A stretch of DNA of 64,000 bases from Heterodera schachtii (lineage: Eukaryota > Nematoda > Chromadorea > Rhabditida > Heteroderidae): the NCBI GenBank assembly GCA_023374025.1, contig SIJG01000052.1, forward strand, positions 914,791-978,790. The letters are read 5' to 3'. Below, in pieces: positions 13,745 through 26,067 of the stretch. Every line of letters begins with the position of its first letter. Position 1 is the first letter of the stretch. The position numbers were made by a program, and so were the translations under genes. The notes beneath the pieces were generated by a model that saw nothing but the letters and a program-made list of their open reading frames with translations, was not told the DNA's origin and ran no database searches.

Positions 13745-13855
13745 CTTGAAATTCTAGAAATAAAATCAATCTAATTGTCTTCTGAAAAAAAGTTTTAAAG
13801 CATTGAACATGCTTTATTTTTTGCGATGGTCACGCATATTTTATGCATTCATGGA
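13745..13855 (+). repeat. Diverged direct repeat, first copy
   Basis: Shares AATCTAATTGTCTTCTGAAA, AAAGCATTGAACATGCT and TTTTTTGCGATGGTCA with a second copy about 470 bp downstream at 14210-14315. Differences are scattered substitutions. Confidence 0.7.
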
Positions 13856-14209
13856 AAGCACCTTTAAGCTTTTAAAGAAAAATTCAAATTGTTTGACCAA
13901 AAAAAATTAGAAATTATTAACTTGCTGGGTCATTTCTTAAAACCGCCAAGGGGTAGAAAAACAAAAAATGTCATACATATAAATTCATAACTTGGCTCAA
14001 AATCAACAAAATTAATATTATATTGTATCCTTTAATAGCTCTAGGTGTTCTCTATCAGAATATTAATTTAGAAATTTTTTTATAAACTTTCAAAAAGTTA
14101 TGGTCACAAAATTTCAAAAAAGTTGATTCAGAATTTTTAGAGCATAACTTTTTTGAAACCCATGAAATTTTTTTTTAATTATAAAGATAAATAGATTAAT
14201 AGTGGACTT

Positions 14210-14315
14210 GAACTTCTAAAAATAAAATTAATCTAATTGTCTTTTGAAAAAAAAGTTATAAAGCATTGAACATGCTATGTTTTTTGCGATGGTCATTCAT
14301 ATTTATTTATAAACA
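14210..14315 (+). repeat. Diverged direct repeat, second copy
   Basis: Partner of 13745-13855, with the blocks TTAATCTAATTGTCTTTTGA, AAAGCATTGAACATGCTATG and TTTTGCGATGGTCATTCATA in the same order. Confidence 0.7.
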
Positions 14316-15910
14316 CTTAAAATTCGAAATGCAATTAAGCCAAAATTATTTATATATTGAATATCCCTAAGAATTATCTATTTATATTTAAAATTTAAAA
14401 TTTCAAAAAACTTTCATTGAGTTTCAAAAATTTTACCGTATTTGCCCTTTTTATCACCCCGGGGGGGGGGGGATTATTTTTGTTAAAGAATTTCAGAATT
14501 TTACATGAAAATTCTAAAAATGTTGTTTATAATAAAATGTTAATAAATAAAACTATTATCGTATCAATCTAAAATAAATTATTTTTAATGAAAAATCCAT
14601 TAGCAATATATAAACAATTAGAATAAAAGAATTTGTCTTATTAAATTAAAAACTTAAATTATTAAATTTTATCAAAACACTAAAAAAAATTTTTAATAAA
14701 TAAACAAATTAGAACAAATAAATTTTAAGATGTAATTCATTTTACGAAAAACAAGATTTGTTATTATACAAATTTGTATATAATTAAAAATAAAGCCATT
14801 AAAAAATTAAAAAATCAAGAATAATATTAATAATTGAATAAACAAATAAACAAAATTATTTAATTATTCTTAAAAATGCCAGTGCATAAACGCGAATTTT
14901 CATAAAAAGCATTTTTCAGTAAATTTGCATTTTTATAAATAAATATTCTTAAAAATAATTATTTTTTAATAGTTAATTGATATTTTATTTCTTAAAATTA
15001 AAAATATATATATATATATTATTTCGACGTCAAATTTATTCTGGAAAAGGAATAAGTGAATAAGTAAAAAATTATTGAATTGCTAAATTACTAATTTTTT
15101 AGTCAAAATAAATAACAAAAAAAGATAATTTAAAATAATTATGCGGCGGAAGCCAAATAGACTACATGATAAATGACCAAAAACGAGAGTTATTGTAATA
15201 ATAAAAAGAGTAATAAAAATGAGAAAAAATAATTAGATAATACAAAAGATTTAAAAAAGAAATATTCTTAATTTTTACAGTCATAAAGAAGAAATTTATT
15301 CATTTAATATTAAAAGTTCAGAGAGATATTTAAAAAAATAAATTAAACCAAATATAAACAATGAAAGCTTGAGAAAACGGGAACATCTTAAGAAGGAACC
15401 GGAAACGAGAATTATTATAATAATATGAAGAGTAATAAAAGATAGTTAAAAAAAATAAAATAAAAAATTTTTAAAAATTTATCCAGAATTTTTTTTAATA
15501 AAAAAAGAAAATATTATAACTTTGACAGATATTTTAAAATGAATTAGGATCATTTTAGGAATACGTATTTTGGGAATTTTTACACCTATTATGTACTTTT
15601 TTGGCAAATATTTTAATATCTTTTTCTGTATTTTAGCACCTAAAATGAAATCTCTAATAATTTTATTGTAGAGAAAATAATATCTAAAGAAATATTAATA
15701 AATAATATAACAAATTTACATATTTTGATAATGGAAGTCTAATGAAGATATTAAAGAAATTATATCATCAATGAAGAGATAGTTGATAAAATTGTGAAAA
15801 GTACAGTTAAAAACACATGTAAATATTTATTTGCATTTATCTTTCATTTTTTTTTACTATTCATGCTTGTATCTACCTATTTTTGCAGTTTATGAACCTA
15901 AAAATTGAAG

Positions 15911-16300
15911 GGACCCACCCGTTTCGGCGCTCAAGATTCGGCGCTCACGTTTCGGCGCCAGCATGTTTTTCTACGATAGCTTTTTTCTTTGGCATCCAAA
16001 TCCAACAATCTTGGTATCAATCGAAAGCTCTTAACATGCCTCTAGTAGCCTTACTAAAAGCGAAAAGATTTCAAGCCTGGAAAATTTTTATTAAGAAAAA
16101 ACTCCAAAAATTTCGACTTTTCGCAATTTTCATGTATAACTTTTTTGGTAATTGTCTAATTGCGAAGCAATAGCCTAGAAAAAGCTTCTAAACACATTAA
16201 TGGAATGATACCAAGATTATTGGATTTGGATGCCTAAGAAAAAAGTTATAGCCAAAAACATGCTGGCGCCGAAACGTGAGCGCCGAAACGAGGTGGATCC
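15911..16300. mobile_element. MITE with 10-bp target duplication (MULE-like?)
   Basis: A 390-bp element with inverted arms over 100 bp long. Left end GGACCCACCCGTTTCGGCGC, right end (complement) GGATCCACCTCGTTTCGGCG. Both arms include TTCGGCGCTCACGTTTCGGC and a matching CATCCAAATCCAA...TCTTGGTATCA block. Flanks 15901-15910 and 16301-16310 are both AAAATTGAAG, a perfect 10-bp duplication. That length fits Mutator-like elements (9-11 bp) better than hAT (8 bp). The 96-codon open frame across it (15883-16173) is a by-product of the repeat. Confidence 0.85.
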
Positions 16301-18604
16301 AAAATTGAAGCCCTAATCATTTTCTTACTTATAATAAAAACTAAATAATTTACAAATATGAAAATATAATAAAAAAATATTATAAATAATATAAATAATT
16401 ATTAGAAGTGAATATATTTTATAACTTAATTTTAATTATATGAAAAAGATTTAATTGACCTATATATAATAAGAAAATTCGGTGATTAAATTTAAATATT
16501 GTTCATTTTACTATCATAAAATGACTTTATTTCTTAAGAAAATACTTAAAACATATCTAAGTTAGATTTAATTTGAATTATAATTAAAAATTTAAACTTT
16601 AACAAAATAACCGGTTACAAAAACTAAAAAAAATAAAAATAATTGCTTTCCGATCATAAAAATAAATTAAAGAATAAAAAAAATTTTAATTCATACTTAA
16701 TCAATCACCTTTGGAGAGCGCCAAGAAAGAACGGCCAACATAGAACGAGAAGAAAAGAAATGATTAATTGAGAAAAATTGAAATAATTTCAAAAATTAAT
16801 ATAAAATTCCATTTATATATATAATCTAATATTTGAAGCTAATTCAAAAATAAAAACAATTTCGAATGCATTTAAAACATATAAATTATGAAAATATCTA
16901 ATAAATTGTGTTTATAAAAACTATGGCATCGCTTCCGCGTGATCGAATTGTAGAAAAGATAAATAAAATAATAAATATACAAATCTTTCATTTAAATACA
17001 GTTGGAAAGAGCAAGAATTATTGCTAGAATTCATTTTAATAAAAGAATGACAATTTATTATCTTTTTTCAATTTATATTTGTTAAAAAGCAAATTTTCAT
17101 ACACATTTACATAAATAACATATTATTAAACTTAGTTTCCAGAGATAAAAATAAATAAATAATTACATAAATATTTTTTGTGTGATATTTATAATAAATT
17201 TAACAGTAATTTATGTTATAAAATGACTGTCGTTGATATGTTATATACTTGCTCATTCTCAATATTTGTAAAAACAACAGAAATACAAATTTCAATAACT
17301 CAAATTAAACTGAAAATAATTATTCATTAAATCAAAATATATATATGTATATTTATAAAACTATCTTTTAATCTCAGTTTTATTTTTTCTATAAGGAAAC
17401 TAAATAAATTTTTTGTTTTAATTATCTAAATTAAAAATAAATCAACATTCCAAAATTATTTAACTTAATTAATTATTGTGCATTAATGAAGCTTAGTGTT
17501 TTAAAAACAATTTAAAGAAAAAAAAGTTTATATATTTTTTTGAATGAATTGAACCAAAATACAATTTAGCGAATGATTGTTACCCAAAACAGAAAATGGG
17601 TAAATTAAAATTTAATATTTAATTAATTTAAGTACAACGATTCAGAAATTAATTAATTAAATTATTCTGCTTTACTCAAATGAATGAAAAATATCTAAAC
17701 AAATAAAGCGAAAGAATTCGTTAATTTTACAGAATATAATAAAAAATTTTAACAATTAACTATAAAATAATTGGTTAGTTGTGGATTTAAACTAATATAT
17801 AGAAAAATTTCTGTTTACCACAAGAGGAGGTGGTGAATTAACGGAGAGGAAGACAATTTATAATTTAATGAAAAGAGCGTTAAATTGAAATAAAAATTAA
17901 AATTAAAAATAAATAGATTGGAAGTGTATCTGCGGAATAAACACATGGGATAGAAGAGAGAAACTGAATGAATCATTTAAAACAAAGAATTTAATTTAAA
18001 AAATTATCTAATTAAAAAATCACTATTCATCTAAATAAAATAATTAAATATTTTGATTAAAAAATTTTAATAAAATTTTATGAGACAATTGAGCAAGAAA
18101 AAATTGACATATAAATAAAAATAAGTCAATTAAATTTAAATAAAAAATCGCTAAGTAAAATTTTTTGTAAAAATATAAGAAAGCATCAGCAATTCATAAT
18201 CTTCCGGAGTTTCATCAAGAAAGTTAAAACTATCGTATATAAACAAATTCAAACAAAAAGTAAATAAATTCTAAAAATAATTTTAAAAAATTTATTATTG
18301 GTTTAATTACAATTAATTTATTGTATTTTCAAAAATTCTTTTTTTAATAAAGCGTGACATGGCATTAATCTTTAATTATTATTGCAAAAATGTTGTTTTG
18401 TATCTAAATTAAATTGAAAAATTATTTATCTTTGGCGATTATTCTAAGCCGCAAAACAGAAAATCTTTTCGTTACGCACGCACAATTATTTAAAAATCTA
18501 ATACATAAAAGAGAAAAGGCAAAATTAATTATTGTTTAATGATAATAATAATTAAAGTAAATGTTAAATTCAATCTAGGTATTATTCCAAAGCACTTCAA
18601 GTGC
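16301..18604. other. AT-rich intergenic desert
   Basis: No supportable gene. It contains repeat family B copy 2 at about 17740-17900. Confidence 0.7.
17740..17900 (+). repeat. Dispersed repeat family B, copy 2
   Basis: Contains AACAATTAACTATAAAATAA, GTTGTGGATTTAAACTAATA, TTTACCACAAGAGGAGGTGG and a following GACAATTTATAATTTAATG block, colinear with 6840-7010 and partly with 42800-42930. Confidence 0.65.
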
Positions 18605-18766
18605 CTAAACTCGTTTCAAACGGGAGGGGGAAGTTTGGGCACCAGAAATTTAGGCACCGGGAAGTTTCGGCACCAAATTAAGGATTTAAAAAAATAAAAA
18701 CATTTTTAATTATCTATATATATTGCAACCATCTAATTTAAAAACATAAATTTAAAAATTTTCAAC

Positions 18767-18997
18767 AAATCCGCTCAATTAACCATTCTTATTTTGCTAA
18801 ACTCATTAACATTCATTATATGTATTATTTGAATCATTACAAGGCTCGGTCTGTTCAAGACTTAAAATTTTATGAGTTTAAACAGAATTAGTAGCCTCTC
18901 TTGGTGTTTTGGGTCCAAGTCTAAGTCCAAATAGAAATTGTACACGTTTAACTCTACGTTTAAACAGCTGTAAGAATTGACTAAATAATAAGATTAC
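18767..18997 (+). repeat. 231-bp direct repeat, left copy (possible terminal repeat)
   Basis: Begins AAATCCGCTCAATTAACC and ends ACTAAATAATAAGATTAC. It is nearly identical (about three differences, including CAAATAG/CAGACAG) to 19602-19832, 835 bp downstream. Terminal direct repeats around about 600 bp suggest a TRIM-like or deleted LTR element, but TG...CA ends are lacking and no target duplication is clear. Confidence 0.75.
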
Positions 18998-19382
18998 TGT
19001 GATATCATTTGGACTTCATTAATTATTTAATTTATTATGTTTGTTTTGGCGTTCTGTTTATTCAAATTGACCTTAAATGATTTGTTTTAATTTTAATTAG
19101 TTCTTATGATTGTGAAGTAAAAGTTAATTGTGTGATTGATTATTTTTCTTCTGTGCCTAAAATGCGCCGGTTTTCAAGTTTGTTTGAAATTGTTCGTTTT
19201 GGTTATTTTGTTGTCTTTTAATTTTGTTTTGCATAAAGCTTAATTTTATTGTTTTGATTTAATTGAGACAGGGCAAGTACATTTGACTGCTCGACAAAAA
19301 TACAAATTGTTCGAATCGCTTTGCCTTTGCTTGCCAATTTGGAAAATAAAGTCAAAGCCTAATTGACCCAATTGTTTTAACT

Positions 19383-19480
19383 TGGCGCTCCTGGGTGGAT
19401 TCATGTCCGTGTGTTAGGTGTTGATCTTATTCTAACACTCTCTCCACTCTTACGTGCTGGCGGCCGACAGCATATAAAAG
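19383..19480 (+). promoter_or_regulatory. PBS-like site, hairpin and TATA box in the direct-repeat element
   Basis: TGGCGCTCCTGGGTGG at 19383 resembles a retroelement primer-binding site. It is followed by a perfect 7-bp stem hairpin (GTGTTAG ... CTAACAC, 19411-19438) and a canonical TATAAAAG at 19473-19480 in a locally GC-rich stretch (GAGCCCGGGGACCGG). The position, well past the left repeat, is unusual for a PBS, so the assignment is tentative. Confidence 0.35.
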
Positions 19481-19601
19481 AGCCCGGGGACCGGTCTTCT
19501 CAGAGGCCGGGGATGTGATGCGGCTCAATTCCCTCATGCTGGGAATGAGTCTCTCTCTTCCTTATCTATGGAATTGAGAGGAGTGTAGAATGTGTCCGTG
19601 T

Positions 19602-19832
19602 AAATCCGCTCAATTAACCATTCTTATTTTGCTAAACTCATTAACATTCATTATATGTATTATTTGAATCATTACAAGGCTCGGTCTGTTCAAGACTTAA
19701 AATTTTATGAGTTTAAACAGAATTAGTAGCCTCTCTTGGTGTTTTGGGTCCAAGTCTAAGTCCAGACAGAAATTGTACATGTTTAACTCTACGTTTAAAC
19801 AGCTGTAAGAATTGACTAAATAATAAGATTAC
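19602..19832 (+). repeat. 231-bp direct repeat, right copy
   Basis: Partner of 18767-18997. High identity indicates that duplication or insertion was recent compared with the decayed surrounding repeats. Confidence 0.75.
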
Positions 19833-20039
19833 CCGGTTTCCATACATAAATTTTTTAATTTTCAAGAAAATATAAATTTTTAAGCACAGGATTGTTGTTA
19901 ATTTACTAAATTTTAATGATTTATATAATATTTTACATATTTATTTTGCTTTGTTTTTTGAAAATCCATCACTCTGGTGCCCAACTTAATGTCGCCTTTC
20001 AAACGAGTAGAACTGCATAAATTATTATTTATTTTTAAA

Positions 20040-21115
20040 CGAATTCATGGTTTAAAAAAGCAACTAAACTCATGATAAATTAAATTACAATTTTTAAAAT
20101 TTTATTTTTTAATAATAGAGCTCATTGAAGAAAAAATTCTGAATTATTTTTAATTATTATAAATATATAAATGAAGACACCTGTCAAGAGATGAGTTCAA
20201 TGGTTCACGAAAGAGCACGATTTTTTTAATAAAATTTATTTTATTTAATTGAAATAGAATTAGCATTTGAAAAACTAATTTCAAATTAAATTAAACAAAA
20301 ACAAATTTAAATTTAAATTTAAAAATTAATTTAAAAAAAATAGTAAATGGTTATTTTTTCGCATCTACTTATTACATAAATAGAATAAAAATTATATTAC
20401 ATTTAACTAAACATTATAAAAAATTACAAGCTAAATTTTTTTTATAAATGATGAAAAAAACATTAATTGTATTTAAAAATAAAAAATAAGTTATTCGGAA
20501 TTAAAGTGGATAAATTTCAAAAAGAAAATTACATTTAGAAAAATTTAAAGAAATAGTCAAAAGAGGATTAAAATTTATTAAGGAGCATTTCTTAATTATT
20601 GTCTTTACCATTGAATAATTTAATGTAAAAATATAAAATTAGAGAACCAAATTTTAAATTAAGCCAAGAAATATAGCGTAAAATCTTAAAAAATTCTGAA
20701 TATTACTCGACATTTAACCCATGATAAGGTTTTTAAAAGATAAATATTTATATATCAATTGAATAAAAAAAAGATTTAGGTGCATTTGTATAATAGAGAC
20801 TATTAAAAGCGTAAAAAGTCTAAAATTTAACAAAATTCTACAATACTTTCATCGTAATAATAGAGAAATTTCACATCAGTGTTCATATTTTTAAATAAAT
20901 TCATCTAAAATTCCTTTTTGAATTTAAAACATTAATAGAATAAATTATATATTCCATGCTTGAAATTCACTGCAATATATTGTAGACTTGAAAAGAACAA
21001 AAAAATAAAAAAATTTTTAGAATATATAGAAAATTTTAAATAAGCAAAGAAAATGGAGCAAAAGTCATAAAAAGTAATGTCTTTAAAATATCAATATTTA
21101 TAGTTGAATAAAAAC
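20040..21115 (+). repeat. Diverged segmental duplication, copy 1
   Basis: Ordered blocks also present at about 28970-30530: GACACCTGTCAAGAGATGAG, GGTTCACGAAAGAGC, AAGCCAAGAAATATAG, AATAATAGAGAAATTTCACA, CTTGAAATTCACTGCAATA and ATGGAGCAAAAGTCATAAAA. The copies are colinear but interrupted by indels. No genes. Confidence 0.7.
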
Positions 21116-21118
21116 ATT

Positions 21119-24100
21119 GAGTTTCCGGAGAATTGCTGTAAAATAAAGATTATTGCTCAAAAAAAAATATAAAATTTAGAAAGATTTCTAAAAAAAATTT
21201 CATCTTAAAATATTACTGACAATAATTTAATTTGCTAATTATGAGATTAATACCGTAGTTCTAATGAAAATTTAGGTGAACACTTTGTGTGGAGGAAAAT
21301 CGCACAAACCCCAACAATTAAATGAAAATTTATACAAAATGAAATAATAAAAAAATAAGACACAAACAAAGACAAAAAAAAATTATTTAAACATAAACAA
21401 AAATTATTAAAACAATTTCAAATCAATGAATCACAACCACGAATGAATTAAATCAAAAATTGCTAATTAAAAGTTTACGTTATACTATTTTTTTTAATAT
21501 TTATTATTTTTTAAATACTCTTATTTATTGAAGTATTATTAAATAAAAATCTGTAAGTGAATTCTGATTTATTCGGTATTTTTTAAATTTTTTAAATATA
21601 ATTTAATTTAGAAATTTGTTACGAGGAATAACATAATACTTTAAATGTATTTTATAATATTTTTTTATCATTTACAAGAATCAATTTAAATTATTCTCAT
21701 TTTTATAAATTAATTTATTTAATATCAAAACTACCTTGATTCAAGAATAAAGAATTGAAAATAAAATTGTTTTTGATTTTTTTTTATTTATATTTTTGAT
21801 TTATTTATTTATTTATAAAATATTAACTTAAAATTAATTGATAAAAAAGACAATTTTTAGTTTAGGTATCTTTTCTGAAATAATTCTTTATTTTTTTTTA
21901 ATTTAGTTTTTTTTTTTATTAAAATTTCTATTCACCGATCCGTCAATTATTAATACTCAAGTATTGTCCCTTAATTTGCTTAATTCTTACATTTTAAAAG
22001 TGTTAATTTTTAAAAAATAAAAATATATTCTGGCTTTATTTCTAATATTTATTCGTTAAAAAGTAGTTAAGGGCTTTATAGAAGATATATTTTATTTTTT
22101 GAATTAAATATTTTCGAAAAAATTTTTGTTGGATTTGAATTACTGCTTTTTAGATGTTGATTATGTGGTGTCAGTTGAAGCTAAAAAAATCTCAAATTGT
22201 ACGAACCTAAAAAAGTATCAATATTCGTAATCGCTGACTTCCATAGCCCTTATCACGGCACAATATTATCCCCCCCCCCCTCACCCCTACATACACTTAT
22301 AATAATGATCTTTCTATACCAAATCCTCTCTCACCATTCGACCATTCCTTGGTTTGAGTTTACGGAGAATTGCTGTAAAATAAAGATTATTGCTCAAAAA
22401 AAAATATAAAATTTAGAAAGATTTCTAAAAAAAATTTCATCTTAAAATATTACTGACAATAATTTAATTTGCTAATTATGAGATTAATACCGTAGTTCTA
22501 ATGAAAATTTAGGTGAACACTTTGTGTGGAGGAAAATCGCACAAACCCCAACAATTAAATGAAAATTTATACAAAATGAAATAATAAAAAAATAAGACAC
22601 AAACAAAGACAAAAAAAAATTATTTAAACATAAACAAAAATTATTAAAACAATTTCAAATCAATGAATCACAACCACGAATGAATTAAATCAAAAATTGC
22701 TAATTAAAAGTTTACGTTATACTATTTTTTTTAATATTTATTATTTTTTAAATACTCTTATTTATTGAAGTATTATTAAATAAAAATCTGTAAGTGAATT
22801 CTGATTTATTCGGTATTTTTTAAATTTTTTAAATATAATTTAATTTAGAAATTTGTTACGAGGAATAACATAATACTTTAAATGTATTTTATAATATTTT
22901 TTTATCATTTACAAGAATCAATTTAAATTATTCTCATTTTTATAAATTAATTTATTTAATATCAAAACTACCTTGATTCAAGAATAAAGAATTGAAAATA
23001 AAATTGTTTTTGATTTTTTTTTATTTATATTTTTGATTTATTTATTTATTTATAAAATATTAACTTAAAATTAATTGATAAAAAAGACAATTTTTAGTTT
23101 AGGTATCTTTTCTGAAATAATTCTTTATTTTTTTTTAATTTAGTTTTTTTTTTTTATTAAAATTTCTATTCACCGATCCGTCAATTATTAATACTCAAGT
23201 ATTGTCCCTTAATTTGCTTAATTCTTACATTTTAAAAGTGTTAATTTTTAAAAAATAAAAATATATTCTGGCTTTATTTCTAATATTTATTCGTTAAAAA
23301 GTAGTTAAGGGCTTTATAGAAGATATATTTTATTTTTTGAATTAAATATTTTCGAAAAAATTTTTGTTGGATTTGAATTACTGCTTTTTAGATGTTGATT
23401 ATGTGGTGTCAGTTGAAGCTAAAAAAATCTCAAATTGTACGAACCTAAAAAAGTATCAATATTCGTAATCGCTGACTTCCATAGCCCTTATCACGGCACA
23501 ATATTATCCCCCCCCCCCTCACCCCTACATACACTTATAATAATGATCTTTCTATACCAAATCCTCTCTCACCATTCGACCATTCCTTGGTTTGAGTTTA
23601 CGGAGAATTGCTGTAAAATAAAGATTATTGCTCAAAAAAAAATATAAAATTTAGAAAGATTTCTAAAAAAAATTTCATCTTAAAATATTACTGACAATAA
23701 TTTAATTTGCTAATTATGAGATTAATACCGTAGTTCTAATGAAAATTTAGGTGAACACTTTGTGTGGAGGAAAATCGCACAAACCCCAACAATTAAATGA
23801 AAATTTATACAAAATGAAATAATAAAAAAATAAGACACAAACAAAGACAAAAAAAAATTATTTAAACATAAACAAAAATTATTAAAACAATTTCAAATCA
23901 ATGAATCACAACCACGAATGAATTAAATCAAAAATTGCTAATTAAAAGTTTACGTTATACTATTTTTTTTAATATTTATTATTTTTTAAATACTCTTATT
24001 TATTGAAGTATTATTAAATAAAAATCTGTAAGTGAATTCTGATTTATTCGGTATTTTTTAAATTTTTTAAATATAATTTAATTTAGAAATTTGTTACGAG

Positions 24101-26067
24101 GAATAACATAATACTTTAAATGTATTTTATAATATTTTTTTATCATTTACAAGAATCAATTTAAATTATTCTCATTTTTATAAATTAATTTATTTAATAT
24201 CAAAACTACCTTGATTCAAGAATAAAGAATTGAAAATAAAATTGTTTTTGATTTTTTTTTATTTATATTTTTGATTTATTTATTTATTTATAAAATATTA
24301 ACTTAAAATTAATTGATAAAAAAGACAATTTTTAGTTTAGGTATCTTTTCTGAAATAATTCTTTATTTTTTTTTAATTTAGTTTTTTTTTTTTATTAAAA
24401 TTTCTATTCACCGATCCGTCAATTATTAATACTCAAGTATTGTCCCTTAATTTGCTTAATTCTTACATTTTAAAAGTGTTAATTTTTAAAAAATAAAAAT
24501 ATATTCTGGCTTTATTTCTAATATTTATTCGTTAAAAAGTAGTTAAGGGCTTTATAGAAGATATATTTTATTTTTTGAATTAAATATTTTCGAAAAAATT
24601 TTTGTTGGATTTGAATTACTGCTTTTTAGATGTTGATTATGTGGTGTCAGTTGAAGCTAAAAAAATCTCAAATTGTACGAACCTAAAAAAGTATCAATAT
24701 TCGTAATCGCTGACTTCCATAGCCCTTATCACGGCACAATATTATCCCCCCCCCCCTCACCCCTACATACACTTATAATAATGATCTTTCTATACCAAAT
24801 CCTCTCTCACCATTCGACCATTCCTTGGTTTGAGTTTACGGAGAATTGCTGTAAAATAAAGATTATTGCTCAAAAAAAAATATAAAATTTAGAAAGATTT
24901 CTAAAAAAAATTTCATCTTAAAATATTACTGACAATAATTTAATTTGCTAATTATGAGATTAATACCGTAGTTCTAATGAAAATTTAGGTGAACACTTTG
25001 TGTGGAGGAAAATCGCACAAACCCCAACAATTAAATGAAAATTTATACAAAATGAAATAATAAAAAAATAAGACACAAACAAAGACAAAAAAAAATTATT
25101 TAAACATAAACAAAAATTATTAAAACAATTTCAAATCAATGAATCACAACCACGAATGAATTAAATCAAAAATTGCTAATTAAAAGTTTACGTTATACTA
25201 TTTTTTTTAATATTTATTATTTTTTAAATACTCTTATTTATTGAAGTATTATTAAATAAAAATCTGTAAGTGAATTCTGATTTATTCGGTATTTTTTAAA
25301 TTTTTTAAATATAATTTAATTTAGAAATTTGTTACGAGGAATAACATAATACTTTAAATGTATTTTATAATATTTTTTTATCATTTACAAGAATCAATTT
25401 AAATTATTCTCATTTTTATAAATTAATTTATTTAATATCAAAACTACCTTGATTCAAGAATAAAGAATTGAAAATAAAATTGTTTTTGATTTTTTTTTAT
25501 TTATATTTTTGATTTATTTATTTATTTATAAAATATTAACTTAAAATTAATTGATAAAAAAGACAATTTTTAGTTTAGGTATCTTTTCTGAAATAATTCT
25601 TTATTTTTTTTTAATTTAGTTTTTTTTTTTTATTAAAATTTCTATTCACCGATCCGTCAATTATTAATACTCAAGTATTGTCCCTTAATTTGCTTAATTC
25701 TTACATTTTAAAAGTGTTAATTTTTAAAAAATAAAAATATATTCTGGCTTTATTTCTAATATTTATTCGTTAAAAAGTAGTTAAGGGCTTTATAGAAGAT
25801 ATATTTTATTTTTTGAATTAAATATTTTCGAAAAAATTTTTGTTGGATTTGAATTACTGCTTTTTAGATGTTGATTATGTGGTGTCAGTTGAAGCTAAAA
25901 AAATCTCAAATTGTACGAACCTAAAAAAGTATCAATATTCGTAATCGCTGACTTCCATAGCCCTTATCACGGCACAATATTATCCCCCCCCCCCTCACCC
26001 CTACATACACTTATAATAATGATCTTTCTATACCAAATCCTCTCTCACCATTCGACCATTCCTTGGT
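21119..26067 (+). repeat. 1238-bp tandem repeat, four copies
   Basis: Four head-to-tail units start at about 21119, 22356, 23594 and 24832. The period is 1238 bp (1237 for the first, because of homopolymer length). The units look identical except near the array edges (GAGTTTCCGG in copy 1 against GAGTTTACGG) and in homopolymer runs. Each contains TATCCCCCCCCC, a short stop-free frame of about 70 codons repeated every period, and long AT tracts. The array ends abruptly at CCATTCCTTGGT. Nothing in the unit resembles a gene, so this is a recent local amplification, young satellite or assembly expansion. Confidence 0.93.

Larger units (their letters stand above)
11136..15910. other. AT-rich intergenic desert
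   Basis: No supportable gene. It contains a short GC-rich word island (12958-13032), a diverged direct repeat (13745-13855 and 14210-14315) and a 12-G run starting at 14461. Confidence 0.75.
18605..20012. mobile_element. Imperfect inverted-repeat element carrying a nested direct-repeat element
   Basis: The left arm (CTAAACTCGTTTCAAACGGG ... AGTTTGGGCACCAGAAA) matches the complement of the right arm at 19971-20012 (CTACTCGTTTGAAAGGCG ... AAGTTGGGCACCAGAG) with several changes. Between the arms lies a unit bounded by 231-bp direct repeats, so I read this as an older inverted-repeat transposon into which a direct-repeat element inserted. Confidence 0.55.

Noticed and set aside
15883..16173. 96-codon open frame on the + strand
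   Set aside because: It lies almost entirely inside an inverted-repeat element with a 10-bp duplication and resembles no protein I know.
21119..26067. CRISPR-like or bacterial repeat array
   Set aside because: The period is over 1.2 kb with no spacer structure, and the window is eukaryotic (introns, LTR elements).
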